64,000 nucleotides of DNA from the NCBI GenBank assembly GCA_002359735.1, contig DENS01000003.1, forward strand, positions 54,980 through 118,979, read 5' to 3'. Source of the DNA: Micavibrio sp. UBA2638. Lineage in GTDB: Bacteria > Pseudomonadota > Alphaproteobacteria > Micavibrionales > Micavibrionaceae. Positions 1 through 8,569 of the stretch are shown here, piece by piece (position 1 is the stretch's first letter; each line of letters starts with the position of its first letter). A model generated the notes under the pieces. It was not told where the DNA came from and did no database searches. It was given only the letters and a program-made list of their open reading frames with translations. The translations under genes and the position numbers were made by a program.

Positions 1-2
1 TC

Positions 3-815
3 ATCTGGGTGACGGATCTCGACTTAACCGTACTGGATTCCCACAAAGACCCCAATCAGGTCAGGGCGCCGGATGGGTTCGAAGAAACCTGCCGCCGGTT
101 AGACGCCGCCACCCAAGACCGGTTTTTCATTATCACAGGGCGTGAATTATCCTACGTCAATACCGTGTTTCCGGGAACGCCGTTTAAGGCATCAACCGAA
201 TATCACAATGTGGCCCGCTGGGATCCGTCGCAACCGCCTGTTGAATTGAACCCACAACCGCAATGGTCATTAATTGATGATAAAATAGAGGCCGTGATCC
301 GCCGATGGTGGCCGGATGATTTCAAGGTACGTGAAAAACCGTTTATGCGTTCTATTCACTACACGCATGCTCCGGCCCTGCAAGATGAAAACACCAAAAA
401 ACAGGCTCAAATGGCTCTCGAACAAATCCTGATTGACTATGAACACCTGACCGGGCAGAAATTAACCAATATTGATGGTGGTCAGGTTTTCGATATTGCC
501 CCGGCCGGATCCAGTAAGGAAAAGGCCTATCAGGACATCATGGATATGATGATGCAAAAACACCCCGGGCGTGATCTGGTCCCGATCTATTTCGGGGACA
601 GCCCCGGCGACCTGGATGCCGTTCCCGTTGTAAACGCCCATGGCGGGGCCTTTATTTCGGTTGGAAGTGATCCGAAGGTCACGCGCGTGGCCGATTTTAG
701 GCTGGATAATACGGCCATGTGCCGCAAAGTTTTTAAAAAGGCCAGCTTTCTTCACCCCAAGCAAACGCGAACAGCCAATTACACATCGGCCCCTGCCGGC
801 CCCGATATAGGCTAG
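3..815 (+). CDS. HAD-family phosphatase, trehalose-6-phosphate phosphatase-like (5' end outside window)
   Basis: The frame is open to the left edge, so the true start lies outside the window; a GTG at 9 exists but sits only two codons before the catalytic motif. HAD motif I (DLDLT, DxDxT with nucleophile and acid Asp) is at the very N-terminus. A Ser/Thr-type segment (FIITGRE) follows, then a motif III Lys in GSSKEKAY, then motif IV GDSPGDLDAV near residue 200. The order and the GDxxxDxDA form match OtsB-like phosphatases, which release phosphate from trehalose-6-phosphate or related sugar phosphates in the cytoplasm. No trehalose-phosphate synthase is visible, so substrate is open. A low-complexity tail of about 25 residues follows the fold. 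Convergent with the SDR gene downstream. Confidence 0.75.
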   Translation: MWVTDLDLTVLDSHKDPNQVRAPDGFEETCRRLDAATQDRFFIITGRELSYVNTVFPGTPFKASTEYHNVARWDPSQPPVELNPQPQWSLIDDKIEAVIRRWWPDDFKVREKPFMRSIHYTHAPALQDENTKKQAQMALEQILIDYEHLTGQKLTNIDGGQVFDIAPAGSSKEKAYQDIMDMMMQKHPGRDLVPIYFGDSPGDLDAVPVVNAHGGAFISVGSDPKVTRVADFRLDNTAMCRKVFKKASFLHPKQTRTANYTSAPAGPDIG

Positions 816-847
816 GGTGTCAGGATCAAGATCACAGGAAATAAGGC

Positions 848-1630
848 CTAAAGCGCGCGCACATGCCCATCCACACTGATGGACTGCCCAGAGATATTCC
901 GGCCATATGGGGAGCATAGAAATAAAACCTGCCGCGCAACATCTTGCGCCGTCACCATGCGTTGCAATGATGCCATATTTTTATAGGTTTTTTTCATGTC
1001 GTCAAAGGACACGTTTTCTTTTTCAGCCCGCGCGCGAATAACATGATCGATGCGCGGCCCTTCCACAATACCCGGCAAAATCGTATTGACGCGAATACCG
1101 GCAGGCCCCAATTCACAAGCCAGGCTCTCGGCAAACCCCCGTATTGCCCATTTTGTGGCGGCATAAGGCGTACGGTTGGCATAGGCAAGGCGCCCCGCAA
1201 TAGAGGCGATACACACAATGGACGCATTATCCGATTGTTTCAGCAACTTCACCGCATGATGCGCACAATAAAACTGGCCGTTTAAATTCACACGTACAGT
1301 CAAATCCCAATCCTGAGGGTTAATATCTTCAACCCCGGCCGTTGGCCCGGCAATACCGGCGTTGTTAACCAGAACATCAAGACCGCCCAAATGATCGCGG
1401 ACATCTTCAAACATACGGGCAACTTGTTTTTCGTCAGACACATCACACAAGCTATAGCCCCAATCAGGGTGTATTGCCCGGCAGGCATCCAGCGCCTCTT
1501 GCGATAAATCACAAACGTGAATTTTAGCATGGGCCGTGTCAAATTCTTCGGCAATTGCCCGCCCGATACCGGCGGCACCAGCCGTCACCAAAACACGTAA
1601 TCCCGACGGCATTTCAAGTTTCTCTGTCAT
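848..1630 (-). CDS. SDR-family NAD(P)-dependent oxidoreductase
   Basis: 260 residues, the usual size of a classical short-chain dehydrogenase. The cofactor-binding glycine motif is TAGAAGIG (near residues 16-23), a DVSD segment binds the adenine ring, NNAG marks beta-4, and the catalytic Ser-Tyr-Lys set is seen in ASIAG and YAATK. The C-terminal SVDGH is the usual end of the substrate loop. It starts 15 bp after the beta-keto acid cleavage gene on the same strand, with a purine-rich GGGAAG site before its ATG, so the two are probably one operon. SDR enzymes of such pairs oxidise a hydroxy acid to the beta-keto acid that the partner cleaves; that role here is inferred from context. The exact substrate cannot be read from sequence. 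Confidence 0.9.
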   Translation of the reverse strand: MTEKLEMPSGLRVLVTAGAAGIGRAIAEEFDTAHAKIHVCDLSQEALDACRAIHPDWGYSLCDVSDEKQVARMFEDVRDHLGGLDVLVNNAGIAGPTAGVEDINPQDWDLTVRVNLNGQFYCAHHAVKLLKQSDNASIVCIASIAGRLAYANRTPYAATKWAIRGFAESLACELGPAGIRVNTILPGIVEGPRIDHVIRARAEKENVSFDDMKKTYKNMASLQRMVTAQDVARQVLFLCSPYGRNISGQSISVDGHVRAL

Positions 1631-1645
1631 AAAGTCTTCCCTGCC

Positions 1646-2602
1646 CTAGGCCGCCTTTTTTCCATCATAAGATAAATCGATTTTTTCGCGGCCTTTCAAA
1701 TCCAGCAATTCACGCGCTTCATCAGGGCTCGCAACCTCCATCGAAAGACCTTCGATGACCTCACGTATCTTTTTTACCTGCTGCGCGTTTGTTTCGGCCA
1801 ATTTACCGGGCCCAAGCCACAGCGAATCTTCCAGGCCGACACGAACATGCGATCCTGATGATAATCCCATAGTCCCCAATCGCATTTGATGGCTGCCCGC
1901 ACCCAGAATGGACCATTGATAATCATCCCCGAACAAACGGTCAGCAGTACGTTTCATATGCATAAGATCTTCGGGATGCCCGCCAATACCGCCAAAAATT
2001 CCAAAAACAGATTGAATAAAGAATGGCGGTTTGACTAAACCGGCATCAACAAAATATTTCAAATTATAAAGATGCCCGATATCATAACATTCAAATTCAA
2101 ATTTGGTCCCGTTTTCCAAACCCATTTTCATTAATTTTTCGACATCATTAAATGTGTTTTTAAACACAATTTCTTTGTTGCCCAGATATTCGCGCTCCCA
2201 ATCATGCTGCAGATCATCTGCATAACGATTTAACATCGGGAACAAACCAAAATTAATAGTCCCCATATTCAAAGACGCCAATTCCGGTTTAAATGTTGCG
2301 GCGGGTTGCATACGTTCCTCTACGGTCATGGTGGGGGCCCCGCCGGTTGTAATATTAATAACCGCATCTGTGGCGCCGCTGACGCCGGGCAAAAATCGCA
2401 TAAACATCGCCGGGTCTTGTGTAGGGCGCCCATCAGCCGGATCACGGGCATGAAGATGCAATATTGCTGCACCTGCCTCTGCCGCGGCGATCGCGGCCTC
2501 TGCAATTTCTTCTGGTGTGACCGGAAGATAGGGTGACATAGACGGTGTATGAATAGCCCCTGTCGGCGCACATGTAATAATAACTTTTCTTGATTTTGCC
2601 AT
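1646..2602 (-). CDS. Beta-keto acid cleavage enzyme (BKACE, DUF849)
   Basis: BKACE enzymes are Zn-dependent and condense a beta-keto acid with acetyl-CoA to give acetoacetate plus a new CoA ester; 3-keto-5-aminohexanoate and dehydrocarnitine are known substrates. The protein shows the family's HLHARDP motif (residues 49-55, two His zinc ligands), NMGTINFG and the ECYDIGH stretch. I place the start at the ATG at 2602, because GGGGAGG lies 5-6 bases upstream; a longer frame to 2638 has no such site and would add residues unlike the family. The resulting 318 residues is a little above the usual ~300. It is the first gene of an operon with the SDR oxidoreductase. Substrate specificity varies greatly inside DUF849 and cannot be assigned. 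Confidence 0.9.
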   Translation of the reverse strand: MAKSRKVIITCAPTGAIHTPSMSPYLPVTPEEIAEAAIAAAEAGAAILHLHARDPADGRPTQDPAMFMRFLPGVSGATDAVINITTGGAPTMTVEERMQPAATFKPELASLNMGTINFGLFPMLNRYADDLQHDWEREYLGNKEIVFKNTFNDVEKLMKMGLENGTKFEFECYDIGHLYNLKYFVDAGLVKPPFFIQSVFGIFGGIGGHPEDLMHMKRTADRLFGDDYQWSILGAGSHQMRLGTMGLSSGSHVRVGLEDSLWLGPGKLAETNAQQVKKIREVIEGLSMEVASPDEARELLDLKGREKIDLSYDGKKAA

Positions 2603-2731
2603 GAATACCTCCCCTAGGCTTATCAGCAATTCAGGCAAATGTATCCCATAAAATATGTATATTCAACCGCCAAATACAGGCTTGCAAGAATTGAAATATC
2701 TTTTATGATCACCCCCATAATTCAACAAAAA

Positions 2732-3265
2732 ATGAGTGCGTTTTCCATGAATATACTACCCTATGATGGGATCACCCCCGATATTGAAGATAACGTTTTT
2801 GTTGCACCAAATGCTGCGGTCATTGGTTCTGTGAAAATCGGTCAAAATTCTAATGTCTGGTATTCAACCACCATACGCGGCGATGAAAAAGAAATCGAAA
2901 TCGGCCAGCGCACAAACATACAGGATAATTCCGTTCTGCACGTCGCAACCAAAGTGCAAGGCACATATATCGGTGACGATGTTACCATTGGCCATGGCTG
3001 TATTATCCATGCCTGCACCATCGGAAATATGTGTTTGATCGGTATGGGGTCCACCATTCTGGATGGTGCCAAAGTTGAAGACAATGCAATGGTGGCCGCA
3101 GGATCATTGGTCACGCCCGGAAAAACGGTCCCCTCCGGCCAGTTATGGGCCGGGCGCCCTGCAAGATACATGCGCGATTTAACCGATGAAGACATGGAAA
3201 ACATCAAATGGTCAGCCGATAATTATGTGTTTTTGGCCAAGAAACACATTCAATCACAACGTTAA
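2732..3265 (+). CDS. Gamma-class carbonic anhydrase family protein
   Basis: Left-handed beta-helix protein made of hexapeptide repeats. It has the family hallmarks: IRGD (active-site Arg), NIQDNSVLH (first His) and IGHGCIIHAC (second and third His), which in gamma-carbonic anhydrases hold Zn/Fe for CO2 hydration. The C-terminal helix (GQLWAGRPARYMRDL) is typical. ATGs at 2705, 2732 and 2747 are possible and none has a good ribosome site; homologues begin a few residues before the LPYDGITP segment, so 2732 or 2747 fits best. It is divergent from the BKACE operon across about 130 bp. Members of this family in bacteria (YrdA, PaaY, CaiE types) often have weak or thioesterase activity, so 'carbonic anhydrase' is the fold name rather than a proven activity. 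Confidence 0.9.
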   Translation: MSAFSMNILPYDGITPDIEDNVFVAPNAAVIGSVKIGQNSNVWYSTTIRGDEKEIEIGQRTNIQDNSVLHVATKVQGTYIGDDVTIGHGCIIHACTIGNMCLIGMGSTILDGAKVEDNAMVAAGSLVTPGKTVPSGQLWAGRPARYMRDLTDEDMENIKWSADNYVFLAKKHIQSQR

Positions 3266-3288
3266 TTCATTATGTCAAAAAATTTATC

Positions 3289-3360
3289 TTGACAAAATTC
3301 CATAACAGGTGTTGTCTAACGCCTCATTATGACACTGTTTATGTCTATCATTAACGAGGC
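3289..3360 (+). promoter_or_regulatory. Candidate promoter region and Shine-Dalgarno-sequestering hairpin upstream of the 3370 gene
   Basis: A consensus TTGACA sits at 3289-3294; no good -10 lies at 17 bp, so the promoter is uncertain. The same TTGACA forms an inverted repeat with TGTCAA at 3273-3278. Further down, GCCTC (3321-3325) can pair with GAGGC (3356-3360), which contains the GAGG ribosome site of the next gene, with an inner GACA/TGTC pairing between them. Confidence 0.3.
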
Positions 3361-3369
3361 AACCCGACC

Positions 3370-4356
3370 ATGCATAAAGACGCACCCACCACAGAAACAA
3401 ATACAGAACCATCCCGCTTAATTATTCGTTTTACCGATGAAAACGACCAGACCGCGGTTAGAAACTTTTACGCACGCAACACACACCAGCACGTCGACAT
3501 CCGCCAGGATGCGGTCTGGAATGAACGCACCCGCAATGGCCGGGTTATGATTGTTGAAGATGAACAACGCAGCATGGGCTTTGCCACCGTAGCCTATGAC
3601 TTTCATGCCGTGCCCGAAACGCCCAAAACACCGTCTTTGATGACAAAGGTGAAAAATGCCCTGCGCGCTACATTTGCAAGCCATGCAGGCGGTACAGACC
3701 AGAATGAAAACGCCCCGGCCAATACCAAGGCACGGTGGGTTGAACTGGGATCAACCACCGTATTACAGGATGAGCAGGAAAGCGCCTATTCCATGATCAA
3801 GGGGTTAAATCTGTATCCGTTGATGATCGCGTCACAAACGGTTTATGAATTTCTGGTCAATACACCGGACGATAAAGTTCTGGCCAATGTTTACGAAGAC
3901 AATGGCGCGGTTATTCATATGTTGAATAACAAAGTCGGCTGGCATTTCTTTGAACCGGAAGACGCCATCCTGAAGGCCTGTAGCGATACCAAGGTCAAAG
4001 ACGGACATCACACCGCCGGGCGCAAATGGTTGCACGCCACCACCGATACATTGCCGCATCAGGCCCGTTTTATCCTGAAGACCATAGAAGACGGCACCAC
4101 AAACGGCTTGCTGAACAAAAAAACGCAAAAACATATTCGGTTAAATACCGACCAGTTTTCATTGGTTAATACATATAAACGGGCATTGCAGGCATTGGCG
4201 CATGGTCCGCTTGCCGACACGTTGGAAAATTCCGTACATATAGGTATGAAAAACGCGCATGTTTTACTGGAATATCATTTAAAAGAAGCTATTGTTGATA
4301 TGAAAGAACAACCGACCGTGATCAACAATGAAAGCCCGTCCATATGCCCATTATAA
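3370..4356 (+). CDS. Hypothetical protein with GNAT-like N-terminus
   Basis: 328 residues, not recognised as a named family. The first ~75 residues (RLIIRFTDENDQTAVRNFY, then a Val/Ile-rich MIVEDE strand and GFATVAYD) resemble the N-terminal half of a GNAT acetyltransferase fold, and a later segment (ARWVELGSTTVL) could be the second half. I cannot find a clear acetyl-CoA-binding R/QxxGxG/A loop, so activity is doubtful. The middle (residues about 85-120) is polar and probably disordered. There is no signal peptide or membrane segment. The start has GAGG upstream. Its last 13 bases overlap the start of the M20 amidohydrolase gene, so the two are likely co-transcribed and translationally coupled. 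Confidence 0.75.
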   Translation: MHKDAPTTETNTEPSRLIIRFTDENDQTAVRNFYARNTHQHVDIRQDAVWNERTRNGRVMIVEDEQRSMGFATVAYDFHAVPETPKTPSLMTKVKNALRATFASHAGGTDQNENAPANTKARWVELGSTTVLQDEQESAYSMIKGLNLYPLMIASQTVYEFLVNTPDDKVLANVYEDNGAVIHMLNNKVGWHFFEPEDAILKACSDTKVKDGHHTAGRKWLHATTDTLPHQARFILKTIEDGTTNGLLNKKTQKHIRLNTDQFSLVNTYKRALQALAHGPLADTLENSVHIGMKNAHVLLEYHLKEAIVDMKEQPTVINNESPSICPL

Positions 4357-5537
4357 ACAGCATCGCCGATTTGAAAAATGAAGCGGCCGCATGGCGACAA
4401 GAATTACACCAGAACCCCCAAACCTGTTACGAGGAAGAATTCGCCTCGGCTTTTGTGAAAAACAAATTACAGGAATGGAATATCCCGTTTCGCGATGGCT
4501 ATGCCAAAACCGGGCTTGTCGCCACCATAGAGGGGCAAAAGAACACATCAGGCAAAACCATTGGTTTACGCGCGGATATGGATGCCCTGGATATCCTTGA
4601 AAAGACCGGTCTGCCGCATGCTTCGAAAAACGTCGGAAAAATGCATGCTTGCGGGCATGATGGCCACACAGCATCGCTGCTGGCCGCCGCCAAATATTTA
4701 CAAGACACCAAAAATTTCAATGGGCGCGTTCATTTGATTTTCCAGCCCGCCGAAGAAGGGGGCCGCGGCGCCGTAAAAATGATCGAGGAAGGCCTGTTCG
4801 ATGCATTTCCTTGCGATTACGTCTTTGGCGTCCACAATTGGCCCGGTCTGCCAATCGGCCATATCGACATGCGCGTTGGGGCGCAACTGGCCTCCGTTGA
4901 CGAATTTAACATCACCGTAAAAGGTAAGGGCGGCCACGCCGCAATGCCGCATTTAACCCATGACCCGCTGGTGATCGCCAGCCATATCGTCATTGCCTTG
5001 CAATCCATCGTCAGCCGCAACATTGACCCTGTGGAATCGGCCGTGGTAACGGTGGCCGGGCTGCAGGTTGGCACCGATGCCTTTAATGTAATTGGTGATA
5101 CGGCCACTATGAAAGGCACTGTGCGAACGTTCAACAATGATGTGCGGCACCAGATACGCGATCGCATCGAAACCATTGCCACCAATATCGCCAAAAGCTA
5201 TGACGCGACGGCCGAACTGGATTATGAATTCCAGCTTGACCCCACCATCAATACGGCCGATGGCATTGCCATGGCACAAGAAGCCGCCAGCGCGGTTGTG
5301 AACCCTAATCACATCAATACCGAATGCCCGCCATCAATGGGGGGGGAAGATTTTGGCGCTTATCTAATGGAAAAGCCCGGGGCCTTTATATGTGTGGGTC
5401 AATCCGTACCGGATGATAAAAATTCGCCGCATAATCATGGGCTACACAGCCCGTATTATGATTTCAATGATGATATCATTCCCATTGTCGCCAGTTACTT
5501 CGGAACTTTATGCGAAAAATACATGCCCTTAAGTTAA
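4344..5537 (+). CDS. M20-family amidohydrolase (hippurate hydrolase / N-acyl amino acid hydrolase type)
   Basis: 397 residues, full length for the M20D subfamily, which removes acyl groups from N-acyl amino acids or hydrolyses similar amides in the cytoplasm. Metal-site motifs are present: MHACGHDGH (Cys and His ligands), FQPAEEGG (Glu pair), GVHNWPGLPIG (His) and, near the C-terminus, MGGEDFG. The dimerisation/lid domain begins around FNITVKGKGGHAAMPH, which carries the conserved GHAAMPH. It overlaps the preceding hypothetical gene and converges on the flavoprotein gene with a small 3' overlap. Substrate (hippurate, indole-3-acetyl amino acids, acetyl-amino acids) cannot be separated by sequence reading. 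Confidence 0.92.
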   Translation: MPIINSIADLKNEAAAWRQELHQNPQTCYEEEFASAFVKNKLQEWNIPFRDGYAKTGLVATIEGQKNTSGKTIGLRADMDALDILEKTGLPHASKNVGKMHACGHDGHTASLLAAAKYLQDTKNFNGRVHLIFQPAEEGGRGAVKMIEEGLFDAFPCDYVFGVHNWPGLPIGHIDMRVGAQLASVDEFNITVKGKGGHAAMPHLTHDPLVIASHIVIALQSIVSRNIDPVESAVVTVAGLQVGTDAFNVIGDTATMKGTVRTFNNDVRHQIRDRIETIATNIAKSYDATAELDYEFQLDPTINTADGIAMAQEAASAVVNPNHINTECPPSMGGEDFGAYLMEKPGAFICVGQSVPDDKNSPHNHGLHSPYYDFNDDIIPIVASYFGTLCEKYMPLS

Positions 5538-6785
5538 CGTAAGGGCATCATCACCATCCCCGTCATTATCATGAAGAAAGGTATAGATCCCTTTGGCGGC
5601 GGCCACGCCGGTGGCAAAGCTGGCCTGCAATAAATAACCGCCGGTTGGCGCCTCCCAATCCAGCATTTCACCGGCAACAAAAACGCCGGGCATCGCCTGT
5701 AACATCAGATGATCGTCCACCATATCAAACCGAACGCCGCCCGCGCTGGATATTGCACGATCCAGTGAAAATGGCGCATGCACCCGCAACGGGCACGACT
5801 TGATCACATCTGCCAGCCTGCCGGGCGTATAGCTGCCCAGTTGTTTGCGATCAGAATTTTCCATGATGAAATTAATCGCGATGGGGGAAAGGTTCAGATA
5901 TTTTTTCAGATAGTTCGAAAAAGACAAACGCCCGCGCGGCACCTGCAGGCGCTGAACAACCTCTTCGCGGTTTAACCCCGGTTTTAGATCCACATACAGA
6001 TCAGCGTACCCCTGCTGATTTACCTGTTTCCGCAGGGCCGAAGACAGCGCATAAATCGCCCCGCCTTCTATACCCTTTTCATCGATCATGGCCTCCCCCG
6101 GCACGCGCTGATCTTGAAATGTAACGGCGATGGATTTTAAGGGCTGGCCCGCAAAACGCTGGCGGAATAGATCGGACCAACCAACATGAAAACCGCAGTT
6201 TGACGCCTGCAATGGCGCGGCCATAACCCCGTATTGTTTCAGGATATCCACCCATGATCCATCAGAGCCCAAACGCGGCCATGATGCACCGCCCAGCGCC
6301 AAAAGCGTGGCCCGGGCCTGTTTTTTTACGCATCCATCCGGCCCGTCAAAGACCAGATGACCATCTTCGTCCCAGCCTTTCCAACAGTGATTTAAGTGAA
6401 AGATCACACCATAATCACGCAAGCGTGCCATCCATGCCCGCAATAACGGCGACGCCTTAAAACTTTCCGGGAAAACACGGCCGCTGGAACCAACAAAGGT
6501 ATTCTGGCCCAAACCATGCGCCCAATCCCGCAAAGCATCGGGCGGAAAATCCGCAATCATTGGCCGCAAAACCTCTGCCTTATCGCCATAACGCCTGATA
6601 AAATTCTGCAAATCCTCGGAATGGGTCAAATTCAAACCGCCGCGCCCCGCCAATAAAAACTTGCGCGCCATGGACGGTTTGCGCTCATAGATTTCCACAC
6701 TGCACCCCTTGGCGGCCAGAACTTCCGCGGCCATCAACCCCGCGGGGCCCGCGCCAATAATCGCAACCTTATTCAATTTAACCAA
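5529..6785 (-). CDS. NAD(P)/FAD-dependent oxidoreductase (HI0933 / PP_4765-type flavoprotein)
   Basis: The N-terminus holds the FAD dinucleotide-binding motif GAGPAGLMAAE, followed by the family signature MARKFLLAGRGGLNLTHSE. The C-terminus has the conserved SSAGGVRFD and a second FAD contact (PGVFVAGEMLDWEAPTGGYLL). This matches the 'flavoprotein PP_4765' subgroup of the HI0933/BaiN family, soluble oxidoreductases without a settled substrate. No ATG lies near the start. I choose the TTG at 6785 because GGCGGAG stands six bases upstream and leads directly into VKLNKVAIIG; a TTG at 6827 would add 14 residues without a ribosome site. Its 3' end overlaps the convergent M20 gene by 9 bases. Confidence 0.88.
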   Translation of the reverse strand: MVKLNKVAIIGAGPAGLMAAEVLAAKGCSVEIYERKPSMARKFLLAGRGGLNLTHSEDLQNFIRRYGDKAEVLRPMIADFPPDALRDWAHGLGQNTFVGSSGRVFPESFKASPLLRAWMARLRDYGVIFHLNHCWKGWDEDGHLVFDGPDGCVKKQARATLLALGGASWPRLGSDGSWVDILKQYGVMAAPLQASNCGFHVGWSDLFRQRFAGQPLKSIAVTFQDQRVPGEAMIDEKGIEGGAIYALSSALRKQVNQQGYADLYVDLKPGLNREEVVQRLQVPRGRLSFSNYLKKYLNLSPIAINFIMENSDRKQLGSYTPGRLADVIKSCPLRVHAPFSLDRAISSAGGVRFDMVDDHLMLQAMPGVFVAGEMLDWEAPTGGYLLQASFATGVAAAKGIYTFLHDNDGDGDDALTLT

Positions 6786-6934
6786 TACAAACTCCGCCCA
6801 GCTATTAGTAAGAAATACCGCGCCCAATATACAGGACTTTACCTATGAATAAAGATGATTGAACCAGCGCGCCCTCAAATGGCCCCAAATGACGCAAGCG
6901 CGATCACCATCACCATCACCATATAGCCCATGAT

Positions 6935-7630
6935 TTAAAACAGGCGATCCTGCAACCATAAAATAGACGGATACGCCGCTAGCCAGATCCAGAAAAAACG
7001 GTTAAGCCCAAATAAAAACGCATTGGCCAAATGGAAACTGGCCGCCACCAACAAACCGGCCACAAGCGCCGCATGATGCAAAAGACACAATGGAAAAATA
7101 AGCTCAAAACCCATTACCGCCCATGACATCACGCGCAATAAAAGCGGATATCGCGCCCAGTTCCGAACGTGCTCGCTCACCGGATAGGCGGAAAAGGCAA
7201 AGACATCGCCAAGAGCGCGGCCATTGCGCCAATCGGCATTTACAATTTTCACCCACCCGGACATAAAATACGATAAGACAAGTTGTAGCCCCAGATATCC
7301 AAAGGCCAGTTCCTGCAATAATTGTGATGGCAAAACATGCACCAGCGTTAAACACGACAAAACAAGCAGACCCATTCGGTCACTGCCGCCATTATAAGGC
7401 CCCTGATAGCGTTGCAAAATCAATACCGACAACGCAACAAGCCCTGCACAAACCCAAGGCGTTTGATACCCGGCCAACAATAACAGGCACAGAAAAATAC
7501 GCGGTACAAACAACCATCGATCTTTTACGCAAGCCCTGTCTTTAGGGCCGCTCAAATGTTCCGCACTGGCCTGCATAAACGCCAGTGCCAAAATAATTTC
7601 CGTTATGCGAATGGCCAGATCAAAATCCAT
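6935..7630 (-). CDS. HTTM-domain-like integral membrane protein
   Basis: 231 residues with about five to six hydrophobic helices (for example residues 5-22, 42-60, 85-110, 165-190 and 195-225). The segments SGWVKI...DWRNGRAL and the C-terminal FHLANAFLFGLNRFFWIWLAAYP resemble the HTTM domain of bacterial relatives of vitamin-K-dependent gamma-carboxylase, including the conserved His in the FH pair. It is the last gene of a tight three-gene operon: its ATG shares one base with the TAA of the upstream gene, and a DCC thioredoxin-like protein comes first. HTTM and DCC genes often occur together in bacteria, which suggests a membrane redox role; the actual reaction is unknown. Assignment rests on motif resemblance. 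Confidence 0.75.
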   Translation of the reverse strand: MDFDLAIRITEIILALAFMQASAEHLSGPKDRACVKDRWLFVPRIFLCLLLLAGYQTPWVCAGLVALSVLILQRYQGPYNGGSDRMGLLVLSCLTLVHVLPSQLLQELAFGYLGLQLVLSYFMSGWVKIVNADWRNGRALGDVFAFSAYPVSEHVRNWARYPLLLRVMSWAVMGFELIFPLCLLHHAALVAGLLVAASFHLANAFLFGLNRFFWIWLAAYPSILWLQDRLF

Positions 7631-8058
7631 TATCCCACCCCGTTACCACGCGGATATAAAGGGGAAATATAGCCCACATCTTTGCGGATTTCCTCGCCCT
7701 CCCGGTGAAGAAAAACCAGCCGGAATTGCAAGGCGTCATAACCGCCCTGATGTTTAACATCACGCCTAAGGCAATATTGAATTTGCCGCGCGCTGTGATC
7801 TTGCTCTCCGGCCATAATGCGTTCACTGCAACTAACCAGATATAACATTTCATTCCAATTCGGGTTCCACACCATGCGTTTTGCCATGGCGAAGATCGAT
7901 AAATAACGCGGCCTTGGGCGGTATTCCTGCCAATCTGTTATAGGGGTTTCCCCTGTATCAAAAAGCCGGTATTCAATGCGCGGTGACGGGGCAATCATAT
8001 CGAAAAACCGCCACGAGGGCACCAAGGCAGGCAACATTAATTTTAATCCCTGCCACAT
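7630..8058 (-). CDS. Hypothetical protein in the DCC-HTTM operon
   Basis: 142 residues, no recognised domain. The first half is rich in aromatic and Pro residues (LPALVPSWRFFDMIAPSPRIEYRL can be seen as a short amphipathic start), then WNPNWNEMLYLVSCSERI and a helix-like HSARQIQYCLRRDV. There is one pair of Cys residues but no CxxC. The stop TAA overlaps the next ATG by one base, and its own start overlaps the upstream DCC stop, so the three genes are almost certainly translated together. A protein of this size accompanying HTTM/DCC pairs probably acts as a soluble partner, but that is inference from position only. Confidence 0.75.
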   Translation of the reverse strand: MWQGLKLMLPALVPSWRFFDMIAPSPRIEYRLFDTGETPITDWQEYRPRPRYLSIFAMAKRMVWNPNWNEMLYLVSCSERIMAGEQDHSARQIQYCLRRDVKHQGGYDALQFRLVFLHREGEEIRKDVGYISPLYPRGNGVG

Positions 8059-8471
8059 TATTTACCACCAATCCATGATGTTCGGCCCGTTCCCAGATTA
8101 TCAATCCGTGATTTACCCAGAAGCCACAGCGCAACATTGCGCCCGTCACGCAACAAAGGATACAAAAATTTTGCACCTTTTTCCGATTGAAAAACATGAT
8201 AATTCATACGGTTAAACAGGCCCGACCGCGTGGACAGCAAAGCCAGAACATGAATGGCCTCAGCCCCGTAATATATTTTGCCCTGCATTTTCACCACCAT
8301 ACCCTGATCAATATCCAACCCCATAGCCGTGATATCATCCATCAAGGCAGACGGGCGCCGTGCATCCACCAATTCAATATCCCCGGCCGATTTTTTCAAA
8401 CGGACCATCCGGCAATAATGGCGGCAAAACGGGCATTCCCCATCATAAACAATCTGTATTGTCTCTGTCAT
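8058..8471 (-). CDS. DCC-family thiol-disulfide oxidoreductase-like protein
   Basis: Small thioredoxin-like protein of the DUF393/DCC family. The name-giving motif DGECPFC is near the N-terminus and keeps both Cys of CPFC, so dithiol chemistry is possible. ELVDARRPSAL and the GAEAIHVLALLS segment follow in the expected places. I prefer the ATG at 8471 because AAGGACAAGGAC lies just upstream; the ATG at 8489 has a weaker site. It is the first gene of the operon with the 142-residue unknown and the HTTM-like membrane protein, and it is divergent from hutG. A redox role for the membrane partner is inferred from this context. Confidence 0.85.
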   Translation of the reverse strand: MTETIQIVYDGECPFCRHYCRMVRLKKSAGDIELVDARRPSALMDDITAMGLDIDQGMVVKMQGKIYYGAEAIHVLALLSTRSGLFNRMNYHVFQSEKGAKFLYPLLRDGRNVALWLLGKSRIDNLGTGRTSWIGGK

Positions 8472-8569
8472 GTCCTTGTCCTTGTTCATCCGTTAGCCCG
8501 CGGTTTTAAATTTGAATTTTGAAGCCCGCCTGAATGCGATTATACTGTATCACACCGGTTAGGACAGGA

